64,000 bases of DNA from contig NZ_JADCUC010000004.1 in NCBI RefSeq assembly GCF_016464365.1, positions 186,001-250,000 on the forward strand, in the 5' to 3' direction. The notes beneath the pieces are model-generated. The model worked only from the letters and a program-made list of their open reading frames with translations. It was not told where the DNA came from and did no database searches. This document shows positions 18,003 through 26,536 of this stretch, in pieces. Source of the DNA: Sandaracinobacteroides hominis. GTDB lineage: Bacteria; Pseudomonadota; Alphaproteobacteria; Sphingomonadales; Sphingomonadaceae. The position numbers and the translations under genes are program-made. Each line of letters starts with the position of its first letter. The stretch's first letter is position 1.

Positions 18003-18694
18003 GCTTGTCTGCCCCTGTATCAACCATCAGCTGGGCTCCCTGCTTCCGGATCATTCCGAGCCGCTTTCCGCCGGTTGGTCTCTTTGATCGGGTCGCAGAC
18101 CCGGCAGACCTGGAAGCCGTCTTCCAGATTGAAGCAATGACCAATGATCGTTTGCGTCAGGAGACCGGGGAGATATCACTTGTCCCGATGGAAGAGAGGG
18201 TGTCAGGGCCGGGCACGACGCCCGTCATGGCGGCGTTCACCCACCCCAACCCGGCAGGCGACCGCTTTACAGATGGGAGTTATGGCGCCTTCTATGCTGC
18301 CAGCACACTGGAAACAGCCATTGCGGAAACCAGCTATCACAGAGCGCTGTTTCTGAACGCAACCGGTGAGCCTGCCCAGGAAATTGATATGCGCGTCTAT
18401 GCCGTCGATCTGGTGGCCGCACTCCATGATATTCGCGGGCTTCAGACCACGCACGCAGATCTCTACAACCCTGACAGCTATACGGCATCGCAAGCGTTTG
18501 CGCGCCTCCTGCGCGACGCAGGCTCCGATGGAATCCTGTATCAGAGCGTGAGGGATGTGAGCGGCGAATGTGCCGCCATTTTCCGACCCCGGCTCCTGTC
18601 AAACTGTCGACAGGAGCGCCACCTTTGCTACATCTGGGATGGCCACAGAGTCGCTACCGTGTACGAGAAAAAGCTTTTCTCAACAGAAGGATAG
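17999..18694 (+). CDS. RES-domain toxin (NAD+-degrading family)
   Basis: The 231-residue protein starts at a TTG overlapping the antitoxin TGA by three bases, typical of coupled toxin-antitoxin translation. RES-family features include the Arg in LFDRVADPADLEAVF, TDGSYGAFYAASTLETAIAE with its Gly-Tyr/Glu signature, and the late Ser in DGILYQSVRDVSGECAAIF. RES toxins (MbcT, ParT) attack NAD+ or modify proteins with it. The pair sits between the two arms of the lasso locus and may stabilise it; that role is inference. Confidence 0.9.
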   Translation: MSLSAPVSTISWAPCFRIIPSRFPPVGLFDRVADPADLEAVFQIEAMTNDRLRQETGEISLVPMEERVSGPGTTPVMAAFTHPNPAGDRFTDGSYGAFYAASTLETAIAETSYHRALFLNATGEPAQEIDMRVYAVDLVAALHDIRGLQTTHADLYNPDSYTASQAFARLLRDAGSDGILYQSVRDVSGECAAIFRPRLLSNCRQERHLCYIWDGHRVATVYEKKLFSTEG

Positions 18695-18710
18695 TCTGGG
18701 ATTGCGGCTG

Positions 18711-20471
18711 TCAGCGGTCAGATGCATTCCATCCCGCCGCCCAGGCCTCAACATCCGCGAATTGCAGCACGCGTCGGAACAGATGACCATGGACGGGCCT
18801 CGGATCGTCAATCACCTCTAGGATTGCCGGCAGATCAACCAGTCCGCGTCGGACGAGTTCGCCATCTGAGAGAATCTCGCGCAGTTTCTTTCGGTTCGTA
18901 TCGAAAATGCGCGCTGTGAAGGCATCTGGCGTCCCTTTTGACCGCCGCCATGCAACCTCTGCCGGAAGCGCGTCTGCGAACGCGTGTCTTGCGACTGCCC
19001 GGTTGTGACCTGCGTCGAACCACAGCCAGCTTGCGATCGACAGGCAGGCCTCGACCAGCGGCTGCGCCAGCAGCGGCGATACCATCGGCAACCTGTCCCG
19101 GAGTCGCCCGCCTTCCACGATGTCCTGCGCACAGGCCAGCAGCCGCAAATGCTGTGCGCTGCCCGGAAGCAGCTCCGCTGTACTCTCAAGCCAGGAGTGT
19201 GGTCTCGGCGGGAGAGCAGCCTCGACCGCATCCGGCGACAAGAGTGACGTATCCTGGGACAGGCGAAAGGCCGGCTTCGCGAACCAGGCCCGCCTGACCG
19301 CATCCATCATCACTGTCTGGCGGCTCTCCTGGGTAAGCTGGCTCAGATCCTGCACGGTTGAAAAGAAGCCGGCGCCGCCCGTCAGCAGCCGGTCTGCGGC
19401 AGGCGCGCCGGATCGGAGCGAGCAGAAGATATTGTCTCCGCCGCCACCGTTGAAGATCGCCGTCGCGCCTGCTTCTGCTGCCGCCAGATCACACAGGCGT
19501 CGCGACTCCTGGAAGAACATGCGCTCCATCGGGCGTGGCAGGCCTCGTGCATCCGACCGGCCAACATCAATCCCTGCAAGATCCCGCCAGCCCTCGATCA
19601 GCGGCATGCCGAGGGCCGCACAGACCTGCCGGGCGTAGCTGCGCTCGTCCCCCGTCGCATCACCGCTGACGAGCGTTATGCACGTGACCGGCACATCCTG
19701 ACTTGCAAGGGCTGCAGCGAGCACGGAGGAATCAAGACCGCCCGACAGCATCAGCACTATGCCTGCCTCGCCTGACGCGAGCGAGGCAACACTGCTGCAA
19801 ACAGTCTCCCTTACTATCCGGGCCGCCGCGACGGGGTCGCGCATCTGGTGATCGGGCCTTGCAAAGGCGGTCGGCGACCAGACATCTTGAATGGCCAGCC
19901 CTTCCTCTGACAGCAACAGTTGCTGCCCGCCTCGCAACTCCCGAAGGACCGAAAGACAAGTTGCCGGCCAGACGAGGTCGCGCACCATCAGATGGCGAAG
20001 GACTTCATCCCAATCGATGACGGGCCGCAGCAGACCGCAGGCCACGAGCAGGTCGACGTCAGAAGCGATGGCCACGCCACCTTCGAACGCCACCAGGTAA
20101 CAGGGCAGTGCGCCGAGGGGCGCCCGAAGCACCGAAATCCTGTCGCCATCCTTCTGACGGAGAATGCAGACATAAGGGCCCCAATAGTCCTCACAGAGGG
20201 ACTGGCCGGCACTCCTGACAATTCGGTCGCAGGCATGCCGTCCCGGTTGCGCTACTTCACGACCGCCGCGCTCGAACAGGCGGCCCAGAACAACCCCATG
20301 ATCACCTATGCGGAGCGGCTTTTCCTCACTCGTGGCAAGATGCAGCAGATCGTTGCTGTCCGCGAGACGCAGGCCCTCGATGCCCGATACGCTCCGTGTG
20401 AGCTCCTGCCAGCGTTCGTCGGCGATGGATCCGGGTTGCCTCGCCAGCACAATGAAACGAACGGGCTTCAT
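18711..20471 (-). CDS. Lasso peptide macrolactam synthetase (asparagine-synthetase-like C protein)
   Basis: I chose the ATG at 20471 because it overlaps the upstream B gene stop by four bases; it gives 586 residues. Residues about 1-200 resemble the class II glutamine amidotransferase fold of asparagine synthetase B, but the start (Met-Lys-Pro) lacks the catalytic Cys2, as in lasso cyclases. The synthetase domain has the ATP-pyrophosphatase loop LMLSGGLDSSVLAAAL near residue 240, and later FNGGGGDNIF. The enzyme adenylates the Asp/Glu side chain of the precursor core and closes the macrolactam on the core N-terminus. Order A-B-C on one strand matches the proteobacterial lasso biosynthetic operon. 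Confidence 0.92.
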   Translation of the reverse strand: MKPVRFIVLARQPGSIADERWQELTRSVSGIEGLRLADSNDLLHLATSEEKPLRIGDHGVVLGRLFERGGREVAQPGRHACDRIVRSAGQSLCEDYWGPYVCILRQKDGDRISVLRAPLGALPCYLVAFEGGVAIASDVDLLVACGLLRPVIDWDEVLRHLMVRDLVWPATCLSVLRELRGGQQLLLSEEGLAIQDVWSPTAFARPDHQMRDPVAAARIVRETVCSSVASLASGEAGIVLMLSGGLDSSVLAAALASQDVPVTCITLVSGDATGDERSYARQVCAALGMPLIEGWRDLAGIDVGRSDARGLPRPMERMFFQESRRLCDLAAAEAGATAIFNGGGGDNIFCSLRSGAPAADRLLTGGAGFFSTVQDLSQLTQESRQTVMMDAVRRAWFAKPAFRLSQDTSLLSPDAVEAALPPRPHSWLESTAELLPGSAQHLRLLACAQDIVEGGRLRDRLPMVSPLLAQPLVEACLSIASWLWFDAGHNRAVARHAFADALPAEVAWRRSKGTPDAFTARIFDTNRKKLREILSDGELVRRGLVDLPAILEVIDDPRPVHGHLFRRVLQFADVEAWAAGWNASDR

Positions 20472-21133
20472 ATGACGAGGATCGGCGTGAAATGCCGCAC
20501 GCCGTCCGGACGGTCGTTCACGAGCGCGCTGCCGCACTGGACCCAGCTGTGCGCCGCAAACGGGTTCAGGCTGACCCCCACCACCAGATCGGCCGATATG
20601 CCGCACCGCGCGAGGCGGTGCGCGACGGCTATCGAGCGCGGCAGGCAGCGGTCATGTGATCGAACGATTGCTGACGACCAGTCGAACGCGGCCGCCACAT
20701 CCGGCGCGGTTACATGTTCGGTAGAGAGCCCGGTCGCTGCCCGGGATTTTTGCTGCGCAAGTCGGCAAAGCACGGCATTGAGCGACAGCCATCGCAAAGC
20801 CAAACGTGTTGCCGCAAGATCTCTCAGGGCTGCCATTTTGAGACGCACAGGCGCTCCGGTCTCGATGCCATCGAGATGACTTTTGGCAGGTACTGCCACA
20901 GAGCGACAGGCCGCCGGGCGGCTGTCGTCAGATGTGGAAATGAGGAGGCCGCACTGCCTGAGTGACAGCAGAGCTTCATCCTGTTCGCCGGCCGCCGCCA
21001 GCCCGGCAGAGGCGCGAAATGCCGCTTCCGCGCGTTGGCTGAGACAGAAATAGCGATCAGCCTCAAGGTCGAGGAACATCAACCGGCCGGCAACCTCGCA
21101 ATAGGAAACGCCGGGGCGCAACATAAGGCCCAT
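20468..21133 (-). CDS. Lasso leader peptidase B with N-terminal RRE (PqqD-like) domain
   Basis: The ATG at 21133 (GGAG seven bases upstream) gives 221 residues and excludes a long open extension across the precursor gene. Residues about 1-75 are PqqD/RRE-like, with VSYCEVAGRLMFLDLEADRY and LRQCGLLIS; this part recognises the leader. The C-terminal half is the transglutaminase-like B2 protease: Cys in SHDRCLPRSIAVAHRLARCG, His in FAAHSWVQCG, and Asp in ALVNDRPDG form a plausible catalytic triad. It removes the leader so the cyclase can act. The one-chain B1-B2 fusion is normal in proteobacterial lasso systems. Confidence 0.9.
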   Translation of the reverse strand: MGLMLRPGVSYCEVAGRLMFLDLEADRYFCLSQRAEAAFRASAGLAAAGEQDEALLSLRQCGLLISTSDDSRPAACRSVAVPAKSHLDGIETGAPVRLKMAALRDLAATRLALRWLSLNAVLCRLAQQKSRAATGLSTEHVTAPDVAAAFDWSSAIVRSHDRCLPRSIAVAHRLARCGISADLVVGVSLNPFAAHSWVQCGSALVNDRPDGVRHFTPILVI

Positions 21134-21182
21134 CGCAAACTCCGGGGCTGTTGGCGCGCGGCACAGGGCCGCGCGCCGGTTG

Positions 21183-21302
21183 TCAGTCGTCCGAGAGGCC
21201 GCTGAGCGGGTTGCCCCTGATCTCGTCGGTCGGGAATTCCCCGACGCCGAGGGTTTCGGTGCTCGCCACGGCGAGCTCGATGATGTCGTCCTCGCGTTCC
21301 AT
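21183..21302 (-). CDS. Lasso peptide precursor (39 residues)
   Basis: The gene encodes 39 residues with GAGGAG eight bases before the ATG and lies directly upstream of B and C on the same strand. The leader is MEREDDIIELAVASTETL; it has Thr at position -2, the conserved lasso leader residue, and an ASxET motif as in astexin-type precursors. The predicted core starts at Gly19 with GVGEFPTDE and ends NPLSGLSDD, 21 residues in all. Gly1 could be linked to Asp8 or Glu9, the standard ring sizes. Recognition rests on context, Thr-2, Gly1 and acidic residues at 8/9. Confidence 0.88.
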   Translation of the reverse strand: MEREDDIIELAVASTETLGVGEFPTDEIRGNPLSGLSDD

Positions 21303-21366
21303 AACGCACTCCTCAACAGTGCTGCGGGAATTCGCAGCTCCGGGAGTGTAGGAAGAGGCGAAATCT

Positions 21367-21385
21367 ATCCGAACTTTATACGGAT
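21367..21385 (-). promoter_or_regulatory. Dyad in lasso operon promoter region
   Basis: An ATCCG/CGGAT inverted repeat with a 9-base spacer containing TATAAAG (minus strand) lies about 65 bases upstream of the precursor start, between it and the GntR gene. It could be a regulator site over a -10 element. No regulator can be assigned from sequence alone. Confidence 0.3.
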
Positions 21386-21418
21386 TCTGTACGCCGAATG
21401 TTTGCGGCCCCGGCTCGC

Positions 21419-22036
21419 CTAGTGGCCGGCGGGCGCCGCGCGATAGAGAGCGCGCACGATCTCGGCTGCCGCCCGGACGCGTCTGCGGTGATAGATCTGC
21501 AGCAACCGGCGCATCCGGTCACGGGTGCCTGAAAGTATCGCGTCCTCCAGTTCCGCGAGCTCCTCCTGAGCGTCGGTGAGCACCTTTGGCTCAACCAGTC
21601 GCACCGCATGTAGTCGTGCGTTCAGTCGTTCGACTGCACGCCAGTGTTCGCCGTTGCGGGAGCTTCTCGCGATCAGCAGGAAGAGATCGGCGATGCGGCT
21701 GGCAATCGACCCGCTGGCGACCTCGACAGAGCTGTATGGCTTCGTTGTATGGCTACCGTTGCGAAGCGCCAGTGTCAGGAGCTCCGACGCCCATTCATAC
21801 CGATCCCGGAGCGCTGGCTCATCCAGCGGCGGCAGATGGAAGCCGCCGCCGGGACGGCTTTCCACCAGACCTTCACCGGTCAGGAGATGCAGGGCATCGC
21901 GGACCGGCGTGACGCTTGCCGCCAGCGTTGAGGCAAGGTGGGCCGGATCCAGCCGTTCGCCCGGTCGGAACTCGCGGTCCAGGATGCGGGCCTTCAGAAC
22001 CTCGAATACCCGCTCCGCTGTATGCCCCGAATTCAT
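21419..22036 (-). CDS. GntR-family regulator, FadR-type
   Basis: The 205-residue protein starts in an ATGA overlap with the dioxygenase gene upstream. The winged HTH is clear: VFEVLKARILDREFRPGERL, then LASTLAASVTPVRDALHLL and ESRPGGGFHLPPLDEPAL. The remaining ~130 residues are the all-helical FCD ligand domain, which often binds a carboxylate through metal; His residues in RNGSHTTKP and ERLNARLHAVRL are candidates. It is the last gene of the luxR-luxI-phyH-gntR run and directly precedes the lasso promoter, so it could regulate either. Confidence 0.9.
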   Translation of the reverse strand: MNSGHTAERVFEVLKARILDREFRPGERLDPAHLASTLAASVTPVRDALHLLTGEGLVESRPGGGFHLPPLDEPALRDRYEWASELLTLALRNGSHTTKPYSSVEVASGSIASRIADLFLLIARSSRNGEHWRAVERLNARLHAVRLVEPKVLTDAQEELAELEDAILSGTRDRMRRLLQIYHRRRVRAAAEIVRALYRAAPAGH

Positions 22037-22914
22037 GACGCCGGAAGCTGTCCCGCGACGAACGCATCGACCAGCGCCTTCTGATCAGGCCGCAGGGCGT
22101 CCATTGCACCCCGCGGCCGCTCAGGCTCGCCGGCGAGCAGGACCGAAGGACACTGACCTTCATAGTTGCCAAGATTGGGGCGGTGCTGACGATAGCCGAC
22201 GAGCGCTGCGAGCTCGGGCGGGAACTTCCGCGCAACGTCCGGGGGATAGGCGAGCCATTGGTTCTCGTAGGGCTTGAGCCAGCCCAGAGCATATCCGATC
22301 ACGATGCCGCGCCGCACCTCCTGCGTGAGGTTGGAGCCGGCCCCATGGAGGGCTGACCCCAGGAATATAAGCGCGTCGCCCGGCTGCATCGCGGCCGCGA
22401 CTGGCGCGTCCTCCGGCGATGGCAGCAGCGCCGCTTCGCCGTGCGAGCCCGGCCAGACCCGGGTCGCGCCATTCTCCGGCGTAAACTGCGTCAGCGGCCA
22501 CATGACGTTGACAAGATACTCGATCTCGCCGACCGGGCCTCGCCACATGTCCTGATCGCGATGCGGGAGTTGCGCCGGAGCGCCCGGATGCACGGCAATT
22601 GCCTGTGTCGTGTTGAGCTGGATGCAGTCGCACCAGGGCGACAATATGCGCTCGACGATGCCCAGGATCAGACGGTGCTGCACCAGAGACGCCGCATGCG
22701 CCGAGCGCGCCAGCAACCTGCCGAAGCGGATGGTTGTGGTGCCGTAAAAGCCGCCCTCACCAAAGGGCGTCTCGCTGAAGGCAACCTCGAGGTCGCTGTC
22801 CAGCTCGCCGATGGTCTGAGCTGGCAGGGCGTTCGGAATGATGCAAAATCCGGTGCGCGAAAGTTCATTGGTGCGGGCCGCAATATCGGCCTCAAGATCA
22901 GCTGCGATCGTCAT
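22033..22914 (-). CDS. Phytanoyl-CoA dioxygenase (PhyH) family oxygenase
   Basis: The ATG at 22914 (GGAAGGA six bases upstream) gives 293 residues. The Fe(II)/2-oxoglutarate site is visible: His and Asp in LPHRDQDMWRG, distal His in GSALHGAGSN, and Arg in VRRGIVIGYALGW for 2-oxoglutarate. PhyH-family enzymes hydroxylate diverse small molecules. The gene starts 19 bases after luxI and overlaps gntR, so it is probably co-expressed with AHL synthesis and may modify the signal or a related metabolite; the substrate is unknown. Confidence 0.88.
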   Translation of the reverse strand: MTIAADLEADIAARTNELSRTGFCIIPNALPAQTIGELDSDLEVAFSETPFGEGGFYGTTTIRFGRLLARSAHAASLVQHRLILGIVERILSPWCDCIQLNTTQAIAVHPGAPAQLPHRDQDMWRGPVGEIEYLVNVMWPLTQFTPENGATRVWPGSHGEAALLPSPEDAPVAAAMQPGDALIFLGSALHGAGSNLTQEVRRGIVIGYALGWLKPYENQWLAYPPDVARKFPPELAALVGYRQHRPNLGNYEGQCPSVLLAGEPERPRGAMDALRPDQKALVDAFVAGQLPAS

Positions 22915-22933
22915 GGTTTTCCTTCCCGTGAGT

Positions 22934-23548
22934 TCAGGCGGCAAGCCGGATCTGCGCCAGTTGCGGATCGGCAAGGATCCCGGCGGCTGCCAGCAGCGCC
23001 GGTGTCTCGCCGGAAATCTCGATCCTGAGGGCGCCGAGCATTTCGCCGCCGATCTGGCGTGGCAGGCCGAGCGGCTGGCAGCGCCAGCCAAAGGCAAGGA
23101 TCTGCTGCATCCAGCCGACCTCTGCGATTGCGGTGTAAAGTGAGATGCCATTTGCGAGCGCATGGTCGGCGATCGCGCCCACCAGCGTGTTGCGCACGGA
23201 CCGGCGCTGGCGCGCCGTCAACCGTCGATCGAGGCAGAAGCGGGTGATTTCGCGGATTGCCGGTCCGCGCGGCGGCGCTCCGTCGCACAGCGCGCCGTAG
23301 AAGCTGTCGAGAATATGCGGCCGGACCGTCGGCAACAGCCGGGTGGAGCCCAGGTGTGTGCCTTCATGGTCGGCCAGCACCAGGTAGGTCGCGTGCGCAT
23401 CGTCGAACTGGTCGACCTCGTAGGTGCCATCGATCACCGGCACATCCCATTTCAGGAGATCGACGAACACCGACTTGCGCGCGGCAAACATGGAGCGAAG
23501 GACGTGATCCTCGTTCGGTGGGGCAGACGTTCGCAGGATATGAAGCAT
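22934..23548 (-). CDS. luxI: Acyl-homoserine-lactone synthase (LuxI family)
   Basis: The ATG at 23548 with AGGGAAAG upstream gives 204 residues, the usual family size. Invariant positions are present: Arg, Phe and Trp in MFAARKSVFVDLLKWDVPV, the YEVDQFD acidic patch, HLGSTRLLP, and Glu-x-Thr-Arg-Phe in IREITRFCL. It makes N-acyl-homoserine lactones from SAM and acyl-ACP or acyl-CoA; acyl specificity cannot be read. It is 77 bases downstream of luxR, in the same direction. Confidence 0.92.
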   Translation of the reverse strand: MLHILRTSAPPNEDHVLRSMFAARKSVFVDLLKWDVPVIDGTYEVDQFDDAHATYLVLADHEGTHLGSTRLLPTVRPHILDSFYGALCDGAPPRGPAIREITRFCLDRRLTARQRRSVRNTLVGAIADHALANGISLYTAIAEVGWMQQILAFGWRCQPLGLPRQIGGEMLGALRIEISGETPALLAAAGILADPQLAQIRLAA

Positions 23549-23606
23549 GTCGGACTTTCCCTGGCTTTGACGCGCCAAGGATCAGTCGGGGAGCCCGTCC
23601 GCCGCC

Positions 23607-23624
23607 ATCCCGGAAAAGGGGGAT
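23607..23624 (-). promoter_or_regulatory. Possible lux-box-like dyad upstream of luxI
   Basis: An 18-base element with ATCCC/GGGAT arms and an 8-base spacer lies between the luxR stop and luxI start. Size and place fit a lux box, but the sequence is far from the classical consensus and the arms are short. Confidence 0.22.
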
Positions 23625-23625
23625 A

Positions 23626-24378
23626 TCAGCGCCGGAAGATGTCGGTGAGGGTAAGCGTTCCGTCGAACAGCGTCTGGACCAACAGTAATGTGCGCTTGTT
23701 TACCCCGTAGCGTCCGCAGGCCTGCCTGACATGCTGGGCCACCGTCTCCTCGCTGACTCCGAGAATGCGGGCGATCTCCCAGTCACCCTTGCCACGCGCT
23801 ACCCAAAGCGTGCAGTCGCGCTGCCTGTCCGTCAGCTGCGCCGCATCGACAGTGGTGCGGTAGCCGCGCCCGCTCCAAAGACGTCGCGCTGCCTCGAAAG
23901 CGAAATTGCCCGCCAGCTGAGCGATCGGGAAGATGTGCGCAGGGGTCGCGCGACCGGCATCACTGGCAAAGGAGCAGGAGCCGCGGGCTTCACCCGGCAC
24001 ATGCGCGGGCACGGTAAAGCCATTACCTATCCCCTGTTCCTGCCCAAGTGCCAGGATGGCGCGATCCGCCGGCGTCAGCGCGATCATCGCCGGGATCCGG
24101 GTCCAGCAGAAGCCGACGCTGGTCACATGACTCGCCCGGTGGACGGGATCACTGACCCCAAGCCCGTGGCGATCATAATAGTCCCGCCAGCGTTCGGGAT
24201 AGTTGTGAAGGCGGGCAGCTTTGTCCGGGGCAGCCGCGAAATCCACATGATGGCTGAGCGCAAAATACTGGAACCCAAGCTCCCGCGTAACCGCCACCAT
24301 GGCGGTCTCGAGATCCTGTTCTGTCTCCACCTGCTGGGCAATGCTGATGAGCTGCATCACCACGGCCGGAATAGGCAT
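23626..24378 (-). CDS. luxR: LuxR-family quorum-sensing regulator
   Basis: The protein has 250 residues from the ATG at 24378, with AAGG upstream. Residues about 15-165 form the autoinducer-binding domain, with the WRDYYDRHGLGVSDPV pattern (Trp-x-x-Tyr, Asp). Residues about 180-245 form the GerE-type HTH: LTDRQRDCTLWVARGKGDWE and IARILGVSEETVAQHVRQAC. It should bind the AHL made by the adjacent LuxI and control transcription. An FCWTRIPAM segment completes the ligand pocket region. Confidence 0.92.
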   Translation of the reverse strand: MPIPAVVMQLISIAQQVETEQDLETAMVAVTRELGFQYFALSHHVDFAAAPDKAARLHNYPERWRDYYDRHGLGVSDPVHRASHVTSVGFCWTRIPAMIALTPADRAILALGQEQGIGNGFTVPAHVPGEARGSCSFASDAGRATPAHIFPIAQLAGNFAFEAARRLWSGRGYRTTVDAAQLTDRQRDCTLWVARGKGDWEIARILGVSEETVAQHVRQACGRYGVNKRTLLLVQTLFDGTLTLTDIFRR

Positions 24379-24623
24379 CCGGTTACCTTGCTACCGCCGG
24401 AGGCGTCTCAAGCCGCCAAACGCCCGACGATGGCCCTTTCCCCTCAATACAGGCCGGACAGCGAATTCTCAGGTCGCCGACCGGCGGTTCTGACCACGCA
24501 CATGGCGTATCATGACAATTGTCCTAGCGAAAGTGGCAGGCCAAGAGCGTCAACAGTTGGTAACGTTTCGCACTCCGCCTCTGCAGTCAGGCGCCTGTTT
24601 CCCCCGTCCGGGATATTGCAGTC

Positions 24624-25407
24624 GTGACGCCGGAAGGCCGACCGCCCCTGCTCTGCTGGCGGGATGCTGCCCCGTACGCCCGTATGCAGCGGATCGATCG
24701 CGCAGGCATCATGTGGGAGTGGCTGCGCCGGGACCCAAACTACGTTGCCTGGCACATACAGGCGAGCACTTCCACGCGCGGCGCCATCCCGGCACCTGTC
24801 GCATGGGGGCTTCTCTTTCGCGGAACATCCGGGCCTTGCTGCACCTGACGCCCGGATCCTCTGGAGCGCGGCTCTCGACCCCGGCACACTGACGATCACG
24901 GCCAGGCCCGCGGATCCGGGCGACCCGGACAGCCTGCTCCTCGCGCATATTGCGCCCTGGCTCACCTGCGTTGAAGGTGCAGACGGGTTCGAGCACGCAG
25001 TCCTCTCGGACGGATGGCATCATATCCGGCTGGATGTGACCGGTGGGCGACTGTCCGGGCAGCAGGCTGTTCATCTCCACTACCGGTTGCACGGGCTCTC
25101 CTCCGCCCGCAGCCGCATGCTGCCGCTCCGGCGCTTTCTCGGGCTTTGCCAGCATCGCCGCTTCGGTCCGTCGCTGTTCCCGCGCGAGCCACAAACACTC
25201 CGATGGCTCGAGATGCTGCGGGTCCATGACGCTGTGCAGGATGGTGCCAGTCACCGGGAGATCGCGGGCGCCCTGTTCGGAGAAGCGCGGGTCGACAGCG
25301 ACTGGAACGGCAACTCTGACTCACTCCGCTCGCGCGTTCGGCGGCTGGCGAGAGATGCAAGAGCAATGGCCGCAGGTGGCTACCGAAATCTTTTGCGCCG
25401 GCGCTGA
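24624..25407 (+). pseudogene. DUF2285-domain ICE regulator, frameshifted
   Basis: A GTG-started frame gives an N-terminus with RIDRAGIMWEWLRRDPNYVAWH, typical of ICE-borne DUF2285 proteins, and stops early at 24848. The rest of the family sequence continues in the next frame: EHPGLAAPDARILW, LHYRLHGLSSARSRMLPLRR, and the DUF2285 C-terminus with LRWLEMLRVHDAVQDGASHR and SLRSRVRRLARDA. The frames join at about 24811-24820, where GGGCTTCTCTTTCGCG has one base more than needed. It is either a real one-base insertion or a sequencing error. These proteins are thought to regulate conjugative element genes. Confidence 0.7.
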
Positions 25408-25639
25408 TCGCCGGACTGGCGCCGATGCAGGGCGCATTCCGCTAACTCGCCGCTGCCATCTGAGGACGGATGCGGAAATGGCCGGGCCCGCCGCCCGGTC
25501 AACAGGCCGCCCGCTCCTTCGCTGGCGCTCCCGTGTTGCCTGTCCTGTTCGGCCTCTTCGGGCCCTCACTGACCGGCCGATCGATCCTGCCCGACCCCTT
25601 CTTCCGCATCCTCAAACGGCAGCGCGAAGGAAGACGCAC

Positions 25640-26536
25640 ATGTCCCGCACATTCGACAGAAAGCCCGACATCTACACCCGGGTCACGGCACAGATCATCG
25701 CCCTCCTGGAGGCCGGCACCCGCCCCTGGATCCAGCCATGGCAAACCACACATGCGGCAGGGCCGGTATCGCGCCCGCTTCGGTTCAACCTCGAGCCCTA
25801 TTTCGGAATCAACATTCTCACGCTGTGGGGTTCCGCCATGAGCCAGGGGTTTGCAGCACCGGTCTGGATGACCTTCCGTCAGGCGCTCGAGCTCGGCGGT
25901 CATGTCCGCAAGGGCGAGACTGGCTCCCCGGTCGTCTACGCCAACAGCTGCATACGCACGGAAACTGATCCGGAAACCGGCGAGTCGGACGAGCACAGTA
26001 TCCCGTTCCTGAAGGCCTACACGGTGTTCAACGTGGAACAGATCGAGGGTTTGCCGGACCGGTTTCTCGCACCTGTCCGGCCTGCAGCGAACCCCGACAC
26101 ACGCATCGGCACTGCTGACGCCTTCTTCGCCGCCACCGGCGCTGACATCCGCCACTGCGGCAGTTCGGCCTGCTACATTCCCGCACTCGATCGCATCCAC
26201 ATGCCGCAGTTCACGGACTTCCGGGATGCTGAAGGCTATTATGCGACACTGGCGCATGAGATGACCCACTGGACCGGACATTCCGCCCGGCTGGAACGGA
26301 GCTTCGGCCGCGAACGGTTCGGCGACGCAGGCTATGCCATGGAGGAGCTGGTCGCTGAACTGGGGGCAGCGTTCCTCTGCGCCGATCTGGAGCTGACGCT
26401 CACGGTTCGCGACGATCATGCAAGCTATATCGCAAGCTGGCTGAAGGTCCTGAAGGGCGATACCAACGCGGTGTTTACCGCTGCGGCCCAAGCGCAACGC
26501 GCTGCGGACTGGCTGCACCGGCTTCAGCCGGGCTGA
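25640..26536 (+). CDS. ardC: ArdC-like antirestriction protein
   Basis: The ATG at 25640 with GAAGGAAG upstream gives 298 residues, the usual size; the longer open frame is not supported. The N-terminal domain (DIYTRVTAQIIALLEAGTRP and WIQPW) is the ArdC ssDNA-binding part. The C-terminal zinc metallopeptidase has AHEMTHW (His206, Glu207, His210) and a downstream Glu in YAMEELVAELGAAFL. ArdC protects single-stranded incoming DNA from restriction during conjugation. Its place in the leading part of the ICE fits early expression after transfer. Confidence 0.92.
   Translation: MSRTFDRKPDIYTRVTAQIIALLEAGTRPWIQPWQTTHAAGPVSRPLRFNLEPYFGINILTLWGSAMSQGFAAPVWMTFRQALELGGHVRKGETGSPVVYANSCIRTETDPETGESDEHSIPFLKAYTVFNVEQIEGLPDRFLAPVRPAANPDTRIGTADAFFAATGADIRHCGSSACYIPALDRIHMPQFTDFRDAEGYYATLAHEMTHWTGHSARLERSFGRERFGDAGYAMEELVAELGAAFLCADLELTLTVRDDHASYIASWLKVLKGDTNAVFTAAAQAQRAADWLHRLQPG

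Noticed and set aside
24514-24523. GACAATTGTC palindrome upstream of luxR as a lux box
   Set aside because: A 10-base palindrome is too short and unlike lux boxes; chance occurrence in 64 kb is expected.
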